Below, in pieces: positions 1 through 8,439 of a stretch of 52,394 nt of DNA. Positions within the stretch are counted from its first letter, which is position 1. Every line of letters starts with the position of its first letter. Under the pieces are notes generated by a model. The model did no database searches, was not told the DNA's origin, and saw only the letters and a program-made list of their open reading frames with translations. The DNA is from CAYHYG01 sp964360835 (GTDB taxonomy: Bacteria > Patescibacteriota > Patescibacteriia > UBA1558 > 2-01-FULL-52-15): NCBI GenBank assembly GCA_964360835.1, contig CAYHYG010000003.1:1-52394 (forward strand). Reading direction: 5' to 3'. A program made the translations under genes and the position numbers.

Positions 1-135
1 AGCCGATGGTGTGTTCGACAACGCTCCGAACTTCAAGTTCAACGACGACAAGGTCAAGTTCAACACCAACCACGTGAGCAATACCAACGACAACTATGGC
101 TCGGTGTCCGGCTTCCTTCCGAAGTTTCTCTTTCA
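1..135 (+). other. DGR template repeat (or variable repeat) end, cut by window edge
   Basis: Bases 2-187 read in one open frame that is unusually rich in Asn: of the first 34 codons seven are AAC and one is AAT, in short runs such as FNTN and TNDN. Adenine-rich AAC codons are the hallmark of a diversity-generating retroelement template repeat, because adenines are the mutated positions. The frame continues through Y-G-S-V-S-G-F-L-P and stops at TGA 188-190. An Avd-like gene and a DGR reverse transcriptase follow directly. The intact AAC codons favour a template over a variable copy, but the 5' part lies outside the window. It could also be an undiversified variable repeat at the end of a target gene. 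No second copy is seen in the window. Confidence 0.6.
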
Positions 136-142
136 TACTAGG

Positions 143-172
143 AAAGAGCTGCCCTTAAAAAGGCAGCTCTTT
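143..172. terminator. 11-bp perfect hairpin after the DGR repeat
   Basis: AAAGAGCTGCC (143-153) pairs perfectly with GGCAGCTCTTT (162-172) around an 8-nt loop. It lies between the Asn-rich repeat and the end of the convergent avd-like gene, so it can act as a bidirectional terminator. In some DGRs a hairpin just downstream of the repeat also helps retrohoming; that role here is inference. Confidence 0.65.
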
Positions 173-175
173 GTT

Positions 176-523
176 CTAGGTACGGAGTGATTTTATCCAG
201 CCGCCCAGCATTCTACCAATCTCATCTATCATAGTTTCTAAGAGAATGTATTTTTTTGTGTCGAGTGCCTTCACCTCTTTTAGAAGCCGTAAGAATACTC
301 GCAAGACATTGAGCTTAACACTTACACGTTCTAAGATAGGAAGCTTATCTTGTTTTGTGAGACTACTGGCATAGAGAATGCCTTCGATAATATCGAGGAT
401 AAGATTCTCTGATCGTTCAAAGGTAGTGAAGCGATCTTGCTTAGGAATCAGGCGACGGTAACTGTTATAGGTTTTGAATAGTTCATAACTTTTCTTGAAG
501 ATAGGGATATCAAAGTCATTCAT
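176..523 (-). CDS. avd: Avd-like DGR accessory protein (four-helix bundle)
   Basis: The 115-residue, Lys/Arg-rich, almost all-helical protein has the pattern of DGR accessory variability determinants and the related 23S-IVP-type four-helix-bundle proteins: an N-terminal F-D-I-P-I-F-K-K-S-Y-E segment, a central S-E-N-L-I-L-D-I-I-E-G helix, and a C-terminal I-G-R-M-L-G-G-W helix. Avd forms a pentamer that binds the reverse transcriptase and template RNA and is needed for mutagenic retrohoming. The gene is divergent from the RT, with only 9 bp between the two start codons, and runs head-on toward the template repeat. In DGRs avd and RT usually lie on the same strand, so the orientation is unusual. 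Confidence 0.8.
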   Translation of the reverse strand: MNDFDIPIFKKSYELFKTYNSYRRLIPKQDRFTTFERSENLILDIIEGILYASSLTKQDKLPILERVSVKLNVLRVFLRLLKEVKALDTKKYILLETMIDEIGRMLGGWIKSLRT

Positions 524-532
524 AGGTACATA

Positions 533-1582
533 ATGAAAATATATAATAATCTTTTTGAGCGCATCCTTTCTTTAGATAATTTATTTTTAGCCTGGGAAGA
601 ATTCCGGCAAGGTAAGAAGTATAAGTCAGATATTGCTGAGTTTGATTTTTATTTAGAGAAGAATTTATTTCAATTGCGACGAGAGTTAAAGAGTCAGACC
701 TATAAACATGGACCATACGTCGGTTTCTATATTAGCGACCCGAAGCTGAGACATATCCATAAAGCCAGTGTCCGAGACAGAGTATTACATCATGCAATTT
801 ATAGCGTTTTAAGTCCTGTGTTTGAGCCTACGTTTATTCCTAATTCTTTTTCCTGTCGCATTGGCAAAGGTACACATAAAGGAGTGTTAGCTTTACAGCA
901 GATGATGAGGCAAGAAAGTCTGAACTATACGAGAAAATGCTTTGCGCTGAAGTGCGACGTTAGTCAGTTTTTTGCTTCGGTTGATCATACAATTCTGCTT
1001 CGTATCCTCAAACGTAAGATTCAGGATAAACAGACAATTTGGTTGCTAGAGGACATTATTAGAAGTTTTAATAATGGCCAGACCAATCTCTTTGATCGAC
1101 AAGGATTACCTATCGGTAATTTGACCTCACAGCTTTTCGCTAACATTTATATGAATGAGTTTGATCAATTCATGAAACATAAGCTTCAGGTACGACATTA
1201 TGCCAGATATACCGATGACTTTGTCATCATTTCCAGTGACCGCTCGTATCTAGAAGACTTATTGCCTCTTATTCAAGAGTTCCTAAAAACTGGATTAGCT
1301 TTAAATCTTCATCCTAGTAAAGTAAGTATTCGTCTCTGTAGCCAAGGCGTAGATTTTCTGGGATATGTTCAATTTCCCCATCATAGACTTTTACGAGCTA
1401 AGACAAGACAAAGGATCTTCCGTAAGTTAAAAGAACGAACGGTTCAATATCGGCAGGACATAATTGAGAAGAAAACAGTCAACGGGGCACTTCAGTCCTA
1501 TTTGGGCACTTTACAGCACGCTAATGCCTACAGACTCTCTCAAGAACTACAGAACCAATACTGGTTCTGGATGACCGAATAA
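533..1582 (+). CDS. DGR-type reverse transcriptase
   Basis: This 349-residue RT carries the conserved blocks in order: R-H-I-H-K-A-S-V-R-D-R-V around residues 73-84, the first catalytic Asp in K-C-D-V-S-Q-F-F (D142), L-P-I-G-N-L-T-S-Q at 192-200, and the catalytic Y-T-D-D at 226-229. The I-G-x-x-x-S-Q form of motif 4, in place of Q-G-x-x-x-S-P of group II intron and retron RTs, is characteristic of DGR enzymes. There is no maturase or endonuclease domain. The enzyme copies a template RNA into adenine-mutated cDNA that replaces a variable repeat in a target gene. The target is not in this window. A weak AGGT lies 6 bp before the ATG. Confidence 0.95.
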   Translation: MKIYNNLFERILSLDNLFLAWEEFRQGKKYKSDIAEFDFYLEKNLFQLRRELKSQTYKHGPYVGFYISDPKLRHIHKASVRDRVLHHAIYSVLSPVFEPTFIPNSFSCRIGKGTHKGVLALQQMMRQESLNYTRKCFALKCDVSQFFASVDHTILLRILKRKIQDKQTIWLLEDIIRSFNNGQTNLFDRQGLPIGNLTSQLFANIYMNEFDQFMKHKLQVRHYARYTDDFVIISSDRSYLEDLLPLIQEFLKTGLALNLHPSKVSIRLCSQGVDFLGYVQFPHHRLLRAKTRQRIFRKLKERTVQYRQDIIEKKTVNGALQSYLGTLQHANAYRLSQELQNQYWFWMTE

Positions 1583-1869
1583 AAAGACCTCTGAAGAATA
1601 TCTAGATGCAACTAACCAGATACCTTATTCGAGGCATTTCCCTTGGACGGTTTTTTATATTTATTTGTATTCGGACAGTTTGTTTCCCGCATCTTAGCAG
1701 AAAAACAGAACTTTAGGCAATATAGTTACCTACAGGTTACCTCCTTAATAGTCAGAAGATTATAGCCAAAATCAGCGCTTAACGCGATTTAGACTATAGG
1801 TATTATTTAGGTTTAAGAGTATCCAATCTGAACAGTCCCAATAACTCCCGATGTATTATAAAGCGAGAA
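1583..1869. other. 287-bp gap without a recognisable gene
   Basis: AT-rich sequence between the RT stop and the end of the broken FN3 gene. It contains short imperfect inverted repeats (for example AAATC...GATTT around 1770-1792) and two close GGTTACC-like repeats near 1726-1741. I see no ORF of note, no tRNA and no clear U-tract terminator. Confidence 0.4.
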
Positions 1870-4767
1870 CTAAAAGCCCGTCAGTTGTTGCATTCTGTGT
1901 CTCGTCTTGTACCCGACATATCCGGAGACTGGGGTAATTAAGTATTTTTTCTGGAACTTGATGACCGCATTTCGGGTGAGATTACCAAAGTAACCGCTAA
2001 TCAGAGATTCAACGTAACTCCCTTCATAAACAAGGAATTCCTGTAGGTCTTTGATCGCTTCGCCTCTGTCGCCAAGTTTCATATCAGTACTGAACACAAC
2101 GAAATCTCCGGGAACCTGAAGGCGAGTTTCGGCTTGAGAGACAATATTGAGTTTCGTTTGCGTTGCAGTATCTACTACGCCGGTTACCGGCAGGCCATGC
2201 TTGGCTTGAAATTTCTTGAGTGCTTTTTCGGTAAGGGAGCCAAAGTAGCCGGTGATCATTCTTTCGGGGAACGATACATTTTCAAGCGCAAGAATTTCCT
2301 GTAAGTGTTCTACCTCAACGTCTTTATCACCCTTCTTGTGACTGCGAACAAAGTGCATAATGGGCAGAGCGGAAACGAGCGAGCCGCTTTCGTTGAACGT
2401 TATCTGCGTATTTCCGACTTTGGGTGCAAGTGAGACACGGACTGGATCAGAATAGGTTTTTGAGTGATTGTACGAATAGAGCGCGTAGTAATAGGTTGTG
2501 CCGTTTACGACATTGGTGTCGGTAAATGTTTCGCCCCGGCCTTCATAGATCGTTTGCCCGTCAGATGACGAATTCGGATAGCTTCCTTCTTTTCGCACGA
2601 CGATGGTGCGGACAAAGTCTTCTTCTCCAGGATTATTCCATTCAAAAATGATTTGATTGTCAGCCCGCTCGACTTTGACCGTGGTTGGTTCAAAACTGAA
2701 CGTCGCGTTACCACCCGAGCCAGTGCCGTATTCCTGGCGTACATGAAGTGAACCGCCGATCGAAGACCCTGAGCTTGCCTGCGGTGAGCCTGTCGAACCC
2801 GTCGAAGGGCTCCCGCCGCTAGACACATGCGCGCTTTCATTAATAACACTCGCGCCAGTAGTAGTCCTAATGGAAACAATGTTTGAAATCGGCGACCAGT
2901 CTCTTGCCTGATGTTTCGATTTAACTGCGAAATAGTACGTCGTGTTTGGATTAAGGCCGGCCACGATGTAATTACGCTCCATCCCTTCCGGATCGAGGTC
3001 ACTGTGATACACAGGCGTGAGCTGTGCCTCGGTCGTATTTGTGTAATTCTCTGCCGTTATCGGGCTGGTGCTGTAACGGATATCGTACTCGTACGAGATA
3101 TCTGTATTTTCCGAATCTGTACGCCATGTGAGATCAACCGAAAACTGGTCATAGCCACCTATGACAAGCGTGGAAAGAGCTGTCGGTGCTGACAGCGGAG
3201 TACTTGGAGCGGCTGTGGTGAAGGTATGATCATCCGAAAACGTGATATTCCCGACTTCATCTACTGACTTTACCCTGTAATGATATGTTGTCCCCGGCTC
3301 AAGATTGGCAAGCGAAATGGCATGAGAAGTCACAAGCGAAGAATTGAATGAGCTCTCTTCTCCGTAACTTGTACTCAAACCGTATTCAACCTGAGACGTA
3401 GCGCCTTTATCAGTCGTCCAGGAAATAGTCCCGCCGGATGTAGTTATTGAACCGACAGTTACAGACGTAACATTGGCCGCAGGAACTATAGGTACTGAAT
3501 GAGAGAGTGTTGAGAATTCATGATAACCAGAAATAGTGGCGACTACTGCACCGACCGGCTTTGATTTAATGCGATAAACGTAATTGGTATTGGGAGAAAG
3601 ATTGGAAATAGTGACGGAGTGAGAAGTACCCAAAGCACTACTAAGGGTCGTGAGCGAGCCAAGATCAAGACTGTCGCCGTACTCTATCTGGGAATCGGAC
3701 GGAAGATCAGTCAGCCAGGTGATGGTAACTTCTGATGTTGAAATCGAGGCGGTCTCGACGCTGGAAATGAGCAAGGTTGCGTTTTGTGAAGTAGTTGTAT
3801 CTCCTGTCTCTCCGGTTATGGTTGCTTCCGGAGCGATAACGGTAACCTCACTGGAGACAATTGAAGCGGTGGTGAAGGTATTGTCTGGACTGGTGGCGGT
3901 ATTGCCGATCTCGTCGGCGGTACGAATGCGGTAGTGATATTCGGTACCAGGAGTGAGTCCGATAAGGGTGATGCTGTGGTTAAGTGTGAGAGATGTATTA
4001 AGCGGTGTAACTTCACCGTACCCGGCTGTGGCGCCGTATTCAACTTATGAATTGGCCACGCTGTCTGTCGTCCAGTTGATGGTAACGCTATCCGTATTTA
4101 CGGACGTGATCGTCACAAGCGAAATGTCCGGCGGCGTGGTGTCCACGATTACGGATATGCCATCGCTCGTACCTGATTCGACGGCCGTAGTAAATTCATG
4201 GTCACAGGAATTTCTGGTATTACCTAGGAGATCAGTGGCATGAATGCAGTAATAATAGGTTGTGCCGGGAGTGAGTCCGGTGAGAATTGCCGTGTGTACT
4301 AAAAGGGCGCCAGCCTCGAGCGTAGCATTCTGCCCATAGCTTTGCGTTATGCCGTACTCAAGGCGAGAGGTCGCAAGCTCATCGGTCGTCCAGACGATCG
4401 TGGCTTCACTCAAGCCAAGTGAAAGATCAGCCACGCCGGAGATTGTCGGAGCGGTTGTATCCGTCGGCGGTATGCCTGATACGGTTTCTGTCACCGTCTC
4501 TGTGGTGGTCTGTACTTCCGGCTCAAGACCTTCGGCTTCGGCTGGTGAGTCAACAACAGGAGCAGACTCTACAACTGGTTCAGGTGCGACAACCGGCTCA
4601 GATACTGGCGCTGGCTCAGCTGTCGGAGCGGCGATATCGCCAAGCTGGGCGAATGTCGGAGCGACCGGAAGTATTAGAAGAGAGAAAACAAGAACAAATA
4701 ACAAAACTCTAAAGGAACTACGGGCAATTTTCATTTTCATCCCGTTAGATACTACATAGATATTCAT
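1870..4767 (-). pseudogene. Large surface protein with FN3-like repeats and two PG-binding domains, interrupted by one TAA
   Basis: One reading frame of 965 codons runs from 4767 to 1870, broken only by TAA at 4045-4047. The order is: start near M10 or M12, signal peptide ending T-F-A-Q, Pro/Val/Glu-rich linker, several FN3/purple-acid-phosphatase-N-like repeats of about 95 residues (V-E-Y-G ... L-x-P-G-T-x-Y-x-Y-R), another FN3 unit, a Gly/Ser linker, an FN3-like unit, and two C-terminal PG_binding_1 domains (V-x-x-L-Q ... I-T/S-G-Y-F-G ... A-x-x-K-F-Q). At the stop the repeat consensus S-Q-V-E-Y-G reads S-stop-V-E-Y-G, so one C-to-T change (CAA to TAA) explains it. The downstream part (4044-1870) stays fully open. 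It may be a recent pseudogene, a population variant or a sequencing error. Intact, it would be a secreted, wall-binding fibrous protein. Confidence 0.8.
2763..2815. repeat. REP-like GAGCCTGTCGAA / TTCGACGGG element inside the coding frame
   Basis: The stretch holds CCCTGAGCTTGCCTGCGG, GAGCCTGTCGAACCCGTCGA and AGGGCTC, typical of the small palindromic repeats with a TTCGACAGGCTCAG core found scattered in many bacterial genomes. Here it falls in the Ser/Gly/Thr linker between FN3 units of the broken surface protein and stays in frame as S-P-S-T-G-S-T-G-S-P-Q-A-S-S-G-S. Recognition rests on memory of the family core, not on a search. Confidence 0.55.
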
Positions 4768-5070
4768 AATATTTTGTTAATTCCTGCCGTTATTCTTGGC
4801 TTCAGGATCCACCTAGGTCTGAAGAAAATATCTAACAGGGGTGAATATTTAAATTAGTTAATAATTTTGTTTCAAAAAACGAGATGATGGATGTGTTAAT
4901 TATAGCAGAGTGTAGCGCTATTTGATATCCATGTCCTCAAGAATCATAATTTTAAATATCTGATGAAAGTTTCAAAAAAGACTAGACACTAAAAACTGAA
5001 CGTTATCGCCCGACCTGGACTTCCTTGACCCAGGCGGTACTGTACTGACTGGATAGAGAAAGTAACCAAC
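4768..5070. other. 303-bp gap between surface protein and recombinase
   Basis: AT-rich, with no gene seen. The last 60 bp contain an imperfect palindrome (CCTGG ... CCAGG near 5019-5036) just before the recombinase start. Large serine recombinases often lie beside their attachment site, so this is a candidate att region, but no second half is visible in the window. Confidence 0.3.
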
Positions 5071-6414
5071 TTGCCTTATATGGAAACCTATAGCCTACCT
5101 AATCACGTCCTAGACAGGTCAAAAACTACAAATCTTGAAATTCAGAAGGTGAGGTATTGTCTCTATGCTCGAAAATCGACAGAATCAGAGGAGCGTCAAG
5201 TTCTTTCTATAGATAGCCAGATCAAAGAAATGCTCCAGCTGGCTGAACGAGAGAACCTGGAGGTCGTAGAGATTAAGCGAGAAAGCCACTCAGCTAAAGC
5301 GACTGGCCAACGAGAGATATTTAATGAGCTCATAACGGATATCAAACAAGAGAAATTTAATGGCATTCTAACCTGGGCTCCAGATAGAATCTCTAGAAAC
5401 GCTGGAGACTTAGGAGCTATTGTTGATCTGATGGATGAAAAACTCCTACAAGAGATTCGTACCTTTAGCCAATCTTTCACTAATAACCCGAATGAAAAGT
5501 TTCTTTTAATGATCCTTGGTTCACAAGCCAAGTTGGAAAATGATAATAGAGGCATTAATGTGAAACGAGGTATGAGAGCCAGAGTTGAGATGGGATTATG
5601 GCCAGGCCCGGCTCCAATAGGATATCTCAATCAAAAGAATATAGATAAGAAATGCCAGATCATTCCTGATCCTGATCGAGCTGCTATCGTAAAACGGATA
5701 TTTGAAAAAGTAGCTTATGAGCATTGGAGCGGCCGAAAGCTCTATCACTGGCTTAAGTTCGAGATTAACTTTAAGACTAAGGGCAATAAGAATCTAGCGC
5801 TCAGTACAATATTTAGAATACTAAACAATCCTTTTTATTATGGCGTCCATGAATATCCGAAAGGAAGCGGTAATTGGTATACAGGGAAGCATAGTCCAAT
5901 AATCTCCAAAGACCTGTATGAGAAAGCTCAAAATCAAATGCCTCGTTTTGTAGGAACCAAAGGCACTAAAGAATTTGCCTTCACCAAATTGCTTACCTGT
6001 GGCTTATGTGGATCAGGTATAACTGGAGAGGAAAAACATAAAACCCTAAAGGACGGATCAGGAGTTAAATACATTTATTATGGTTGTACTAGAGCAAGAG
6101 ATCGGAATTGTAAGAATACCTATCTGCGAGAAGAAGAACTTATAAAACAACTGGCTGAGATTATAGATCAATTAGAAATTGATAGGCTCGGAATGAGGCA
6201 CAGGCTTGAAGTAGAGGTTGAAAGATTTAATACATTTCAAACTTCCATTTTGGGTAGTACGAATGCTAAAGAGGTAAAATTAAGAGAAATTGATATTAAA
6301 GCTTATGCTAAATATTTATTGAAGAATGGAACCATTCAGGAAAAAAGGGACTTGCTGATATTACTACGAAGTAAATTAGTTTGTACTAATAAGAGAATAG
6401 AGGTTATTCAGTAG
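5071..6414 (+). CDS. Large serine recombinase (site-specific integrase/resolvase)
   Basis: This is a 447-residue protein of the large serine recombinase family. The N-terminal resolvase domain has Y-A-R-K-S with catalytic Ser36, then S-I-D-S-Q and D-R-I-S-R-N. The Recombinase domain follows (P-I-G-Y-L ... I-F-x-x-V-A ... I-L-N-N-P-F-Y-Y-G). A zinc ribbon has C-G-L-C near residue 310 and Y-Y-G-C ... N-C-K-N near 339-347, and a short C-terminal coiled tail ends the protein. Such enzymes integrate, excise or invert DNA between att sites. The frame opens with TTG at 5071; ATG 5080 is an equally good start. The gene sits alone on the plus strand between two surface-protein genes, with no phage genes near. 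It may be the remnant of a mobile element or may serve DNA inversion. Confidence 0.93.
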   Translation: MPYMETYSLPNHVLDRSKTTNLEIQKVRYCLYARKSTESEERQVLSIDSQIKEMLQLAERENLEVVEIKRESHSAKATGQREIFNELITDIKQEKFNGILTWAPDRISRNAGDLGAIVDLMDEKLLQEIRTFSQSFTNNPNEKFLLMILGSQAKLENDNRGINVKRGMRARVEMGLWPGPAPIGYLNQKNIDKKCQIIPDPDRAAIVKRIFEKVAYEHWSGRKLYHWLKFEINFKTKGNKNLALSTIFRILNNPFYYGVHEYPKGSGNWYTGKHSPIISKDLYEKAQNQMPRFVGTKGTKEFAFTKLLTCGLCGSGITGEEKHKTLKDGSGVKYIYYGCTRARDRNCKNTYLREEELIKQLAEIIDQLEIDRLGMRHRLEVEVERFNTFQTSILGSTNAKEVKLREIDIKAYAKYLLKNGTIQEKRDLLILLRSKLVCTNKRIEVIQ

Positions 6415-6425
6415 AGCGGCCATAT

Positions 6426-6454
6426 TTGACAAACTACTCGTTATATGGTAATAT
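6426..6454 (+). promoter_or_regulatory. Near-consensus promoter TTGACA-N17-TAATAT, leaderless
   Basis: -35 TTGACA at 6426-6431, 17-bp spacer, -10 TAATAT at 6449-6454. The expected start of transcription (about 6461) is 2 nt before ATG 6463. This sets the start of the next gene at 6463 and implies a leaderless mRNA. Confidence 0.75.
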
Positions 6455-6462
6455 ACCATTAT

Positions 6463-7332
6463 ATGAAAAATTTCTTACGATCCCTAGTATTATCTTTAGC
6501 TCTAGTAACTCTACTACTTCCAAATCTTTCTTTTGCGTACGTAAGCGTTAAAGGATATTATCGTTCCAACGGTACGTATGTTCAGCCCTATGTTCGTAGT
6601 AACCCCAATGGACTAAAATATGATAATTATGGTTACACACCAAGTCAGGGGTTTTATAATCCCTCCTACGGTACGAAAGGCTCAACATGGGATACACCAA
6701 CCTGGACGACTGATCCGGATTATTATACAGGTAAGCAACTTTATGAAAATGGACAGTCGGGAGTCGTTAGCCCTTCTTCTCAGACAGGCCAATTTCAAAA
6801 GACTCAAATTATTGTTCCATCGAATGCAACACTGAATTATTTTGGTACTGACTGGAGTTGTAACAAAGGTTATAAAAGGATCGGCACTCAATGTGAGCAA
6901 GTAACTATTCCTAGTAATGCCGTGCTCGATTACTGGGGCAGCGATTGGACATGTAACAAAGGTTATAAGAGGATTGGAAATTACTGCCAACAAGTAATAA
7001 TTCCTCAAAACGCACAACTTGATTACTGGGGATCAGACTGGACATGTAACAAAGGTTATAAACGTGTAGATAATAGTTGTCAGTCAGTAATCATTCCTTC
7101 AAATGCATCCCTTGATTACTGGGGTACTGATTGGACATGTAATCGCGGTTACAAAAGGGTAGGTTACGGCTGTCAGATGGTGCAAATTCCAATGAATGCC
7201 CAGTTAGACTATTGGGGCAGCGATTGGACTTGCAATAGAGGCTATTATAGAACTGCAAATAGCTGTGTTCAGGTAGTCTGTGGAACCAATCAAAAATTAG
7301 ATTATTGGGGAACTGGTTGCGTTAGTTACTAA
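6463..7332 (+). CDS. Secreted protein with five 31-residue Cys repeats
   Basis: The protein starts with a clear signal peptide (M-K-N-F-L-R-S-L-V-L-S-L-A-L ... S-F-A). A Tyr/Gly/Pro-rich stretch of about 90 residues follows. Then come five tandem 31-residue repeats of the form I-P-x-N-A-x-L-D-Y-W-G-S-D-W-T-C-N-K-G-Y-K-R-x-x-x-x-C, and a shortened sixth copy ending in C-V-S-Y. Each repeat has two Cys, so one disulfide per unit is likely; the window encodes four DsbA-like proteins that could make it. The upstream ATG at 6445 lies inside the promoter and is rejected. I do not recognise the family. A surface-exposed binding or adhesive role is inference. Confidence 0.8.
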   Translation: MKNFLRSLVLSLALVTLLLPNLSFAYVSVKGYYRSNGTYVQPYVRSNPNGLKYDNYGYTPSQGFYNPSYGTKGSTWDTPTWTTDPDYYTGKQLYENGQSGVVSPSSQTGQFQKTQIIVPSNATLNYFGTDWSCNKGYKRIGTQCEQVTIPSNAVLDYWGSDWTCNKGYKRIGNYCQQVIIPQNAQLDYWGSDWTCNKGYKRVDNSCQSVIIPSNASLDYWGTDWTCNRGYKRVGYGCQMVQIPMNAQLDYWGSDWTCNRGYYRTANSCVQVVCGTNQKLDYWGTGCVSY

Positions 7333-7365
7333 GTTATTGAAAATATCTTTGCTCTAGAGCCAAAT

Positions 7366-7395
7366 AAAAAGCATTAGCGAAGGCTAGTGTTTTTT
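7366..7395 (+). terminator. Rho-independent terminator after the Cys-repeat gene
   Basis: A stem 7366-7378 / 7383-7395 with two G-U pairs and a GAAG loop, whose right arm ends in a run of T. It sits 33 bp after the stop codon. Confidence 0.75.
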
Positions 7396-7403
7396 GCTAC
7401 TAT
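7395..7403 (+). promoter_or_regulatory. Extended -10 promoter of the PhzF-like gene
   Basis: TGC-TACTAT (TG at 7395-7396, -10 at 7398-7403) ends 6 nt before ATG 7410, which predicts a leaderless transcript. It starts right at the end of the preceding terminator. No good -35 is seen. Confidence 0.45.
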
Positions 7404-7409
7404 TGTTCT

Positions 7410-8255
7410 ATGAAAATACTAGCTTATCTCATTAAATCCTTTACAAGTGATAAGGCATTCGGCAATCCGGCTGGTGTTGTGATAGATGCTAATGACTTAA
7501 CTGATCGTCAAATTCTTAAGCTGACTCAAGATTTAGGATTTGGAGAATCTGCCTTTCTTCAGAAGTCTCTTGTCGCTGATTATAAAATCAGATTATTTTC
7601 AGTAATTAAAGAGGTTAATTCCTGCGTCACAGCTACGCTAGCAGCCGCTTTTGTTATTCATCAGCAATCAGGAAAGAATAAAATTAATTTTGAGACGAAA
7701 GTTGGGAATCGGGAAGTTTTCATTGCTTCTGACGGTTTATTACTTATCAAACAACCGCCAGTCGAATTCAGCAATGTTGCAATTGATAAAACTAGAGTAG
7801 CTTCACTTTTAAACATACCTGAAAATAAAATCTCTGATTATCCTTTGGAAGTTGGGTCTGTTGGAACGCCTAAACTATTAATTCCTATAAAAAGCCTGGG
7901 CGATTTATTTTTTATCAAACCTAATCTAGATGCTATTGCTTTCTACTGTCAGAAGATTGGGGCTAGAGGATTTTACCCTTTTACCCTTGAAACAAAAAAT
8001 CAGGGATCTGATTTCCATGCTCGTCAATTCAATCCATTGGACGGTATTGCCGAGGATCCTGTCACCGGTGTTGCAGCTGCCGTTTTGGCAGAGTATCTTA
8101 AAAAATATTCAATTGTATCAAAAAAACGTTTGATCGGTGAACAAGGTTATATTATCAATAAACCCGGAGAAATAATAATTGAAATGAGTCCGGACGGCAT
8201 TTATGTTGGCGGTTATGCTAGAGAGTTTGGTCTGAAAAAGCTAGAGGTAAAATAG
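7410..8255 (+). CDS. PhzF-family isomerase-like protein with altered central motif
   Basis: The 281-residue protein has the PhzF fold signature: F-x-x-x-x-F-G-N-P-A-G-V near the N-terminus, the G-E-S-A-F segment that carries the family's catalytic Glu, and E-D-P-V-T-G-V-A-A-A in the second half. PhzF-type proteins are diaminopimelate-epimerase-fold isomerases; most have no known substrate. The usual E-V-D-L-C-G-H-A-T-L-A reads E-V-N-S-C-V-T-A-T-L-A here, so Asp, Gly and His are lost. Activity may be changed or absent. It stands alone, between the upstream terminator and a repeat-bearing gap. Confidence 0.88.
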   Translation: MKILAYLIKSFTSDKAFGNPAGVVIDANDLTDRQILKLTQDLGFGESAFLQKSLVADYKIRLFSVIKEVNSCVTATLAAAFVIHQQSGKNKINFETKVGNREVFIASDGLLLIKQPPVEFSNVAIDKTRVASLLNIPENKISDYPLEVGSVGTPKLLIPIKSLGDLFFIKPNLDAIAFYCQKIGARGFYPFTLETKNQGSDFHARQFNPLDGIAEDPVTGVAAAVLAEYLKKYSIVSKKRLIGEQGYIINKPGEIIIEMSPDGIYVGGYAREFGLKKLEVK

Positions 8256-8439
8256 ATCTTAGTTCTATCTTAACGAGCTTGAAACCAATAAAAAACAACG
8301 ACGTTTAGCGCTGTGTCTTTGGTGTATTTGACCCGCATGGGTCACCGATACTTTTTAAATGTGGCGGGCCACTAAGGTCTGGTGCCACCAGTTTAGCAGA
8401 CTTTGAGGGGGTTTTAAAGAGCTTTGGCTAGGGGTTGCT
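8256..8439. other. Gap with repeat copy 1 and small palindromes
   Basis: No gene seen. It holds the first copy of the 37-bp repeat (8328-8364) and a perfect small palindrome CTGGTGCCACCAG (8380-8392). The rest is unassigned sequence that could contain the terminators of the two convergent genes around it. Confidence 0.4.
8328..8364. repeat. 37-bp repeat, copy 1: hairpin plus conserved tail
   Basis: TTGACCC-GCAT-GGGTC is a small hairpin, followed by CCGATACTTTTTAAATGTGG. Copy 2 at 10129-10166 has the same order and orientation, with the 20-base tail identical. The two copies enclose the two-gene module 8440-10091. Confidence 0.8.

Noticed and set aside
2505..3002. Second minus-strand frame inside the FN3 gene
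   Set aside because: It lies wholly within the larger FN3 frame. Its Arg/Gln-rich part is the alternate reading of the REP-like element.
4045..4047. Recoding of TAA as an amino acid
   Set aside because: TAA, TAG and TGA all act as normal stops at other genes here, and no bacterial code with sense TAA is known. A point mutation or sequence error is simpler.
6445..6462. Upstream ATG of the Cys-repeat gene
   Set aside because: It lies within the promoter -10 region, before the expected start of transcription. The signal peptide begins properly at 6463.
6763..7332. CRISPR-like array
   Set aside because: The periodic 93-bp pattern is a coding repeat of 31 residues in one frame, with varied codons and no spacer/repeat structure. 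No CRISPR array was seen elsewhere.
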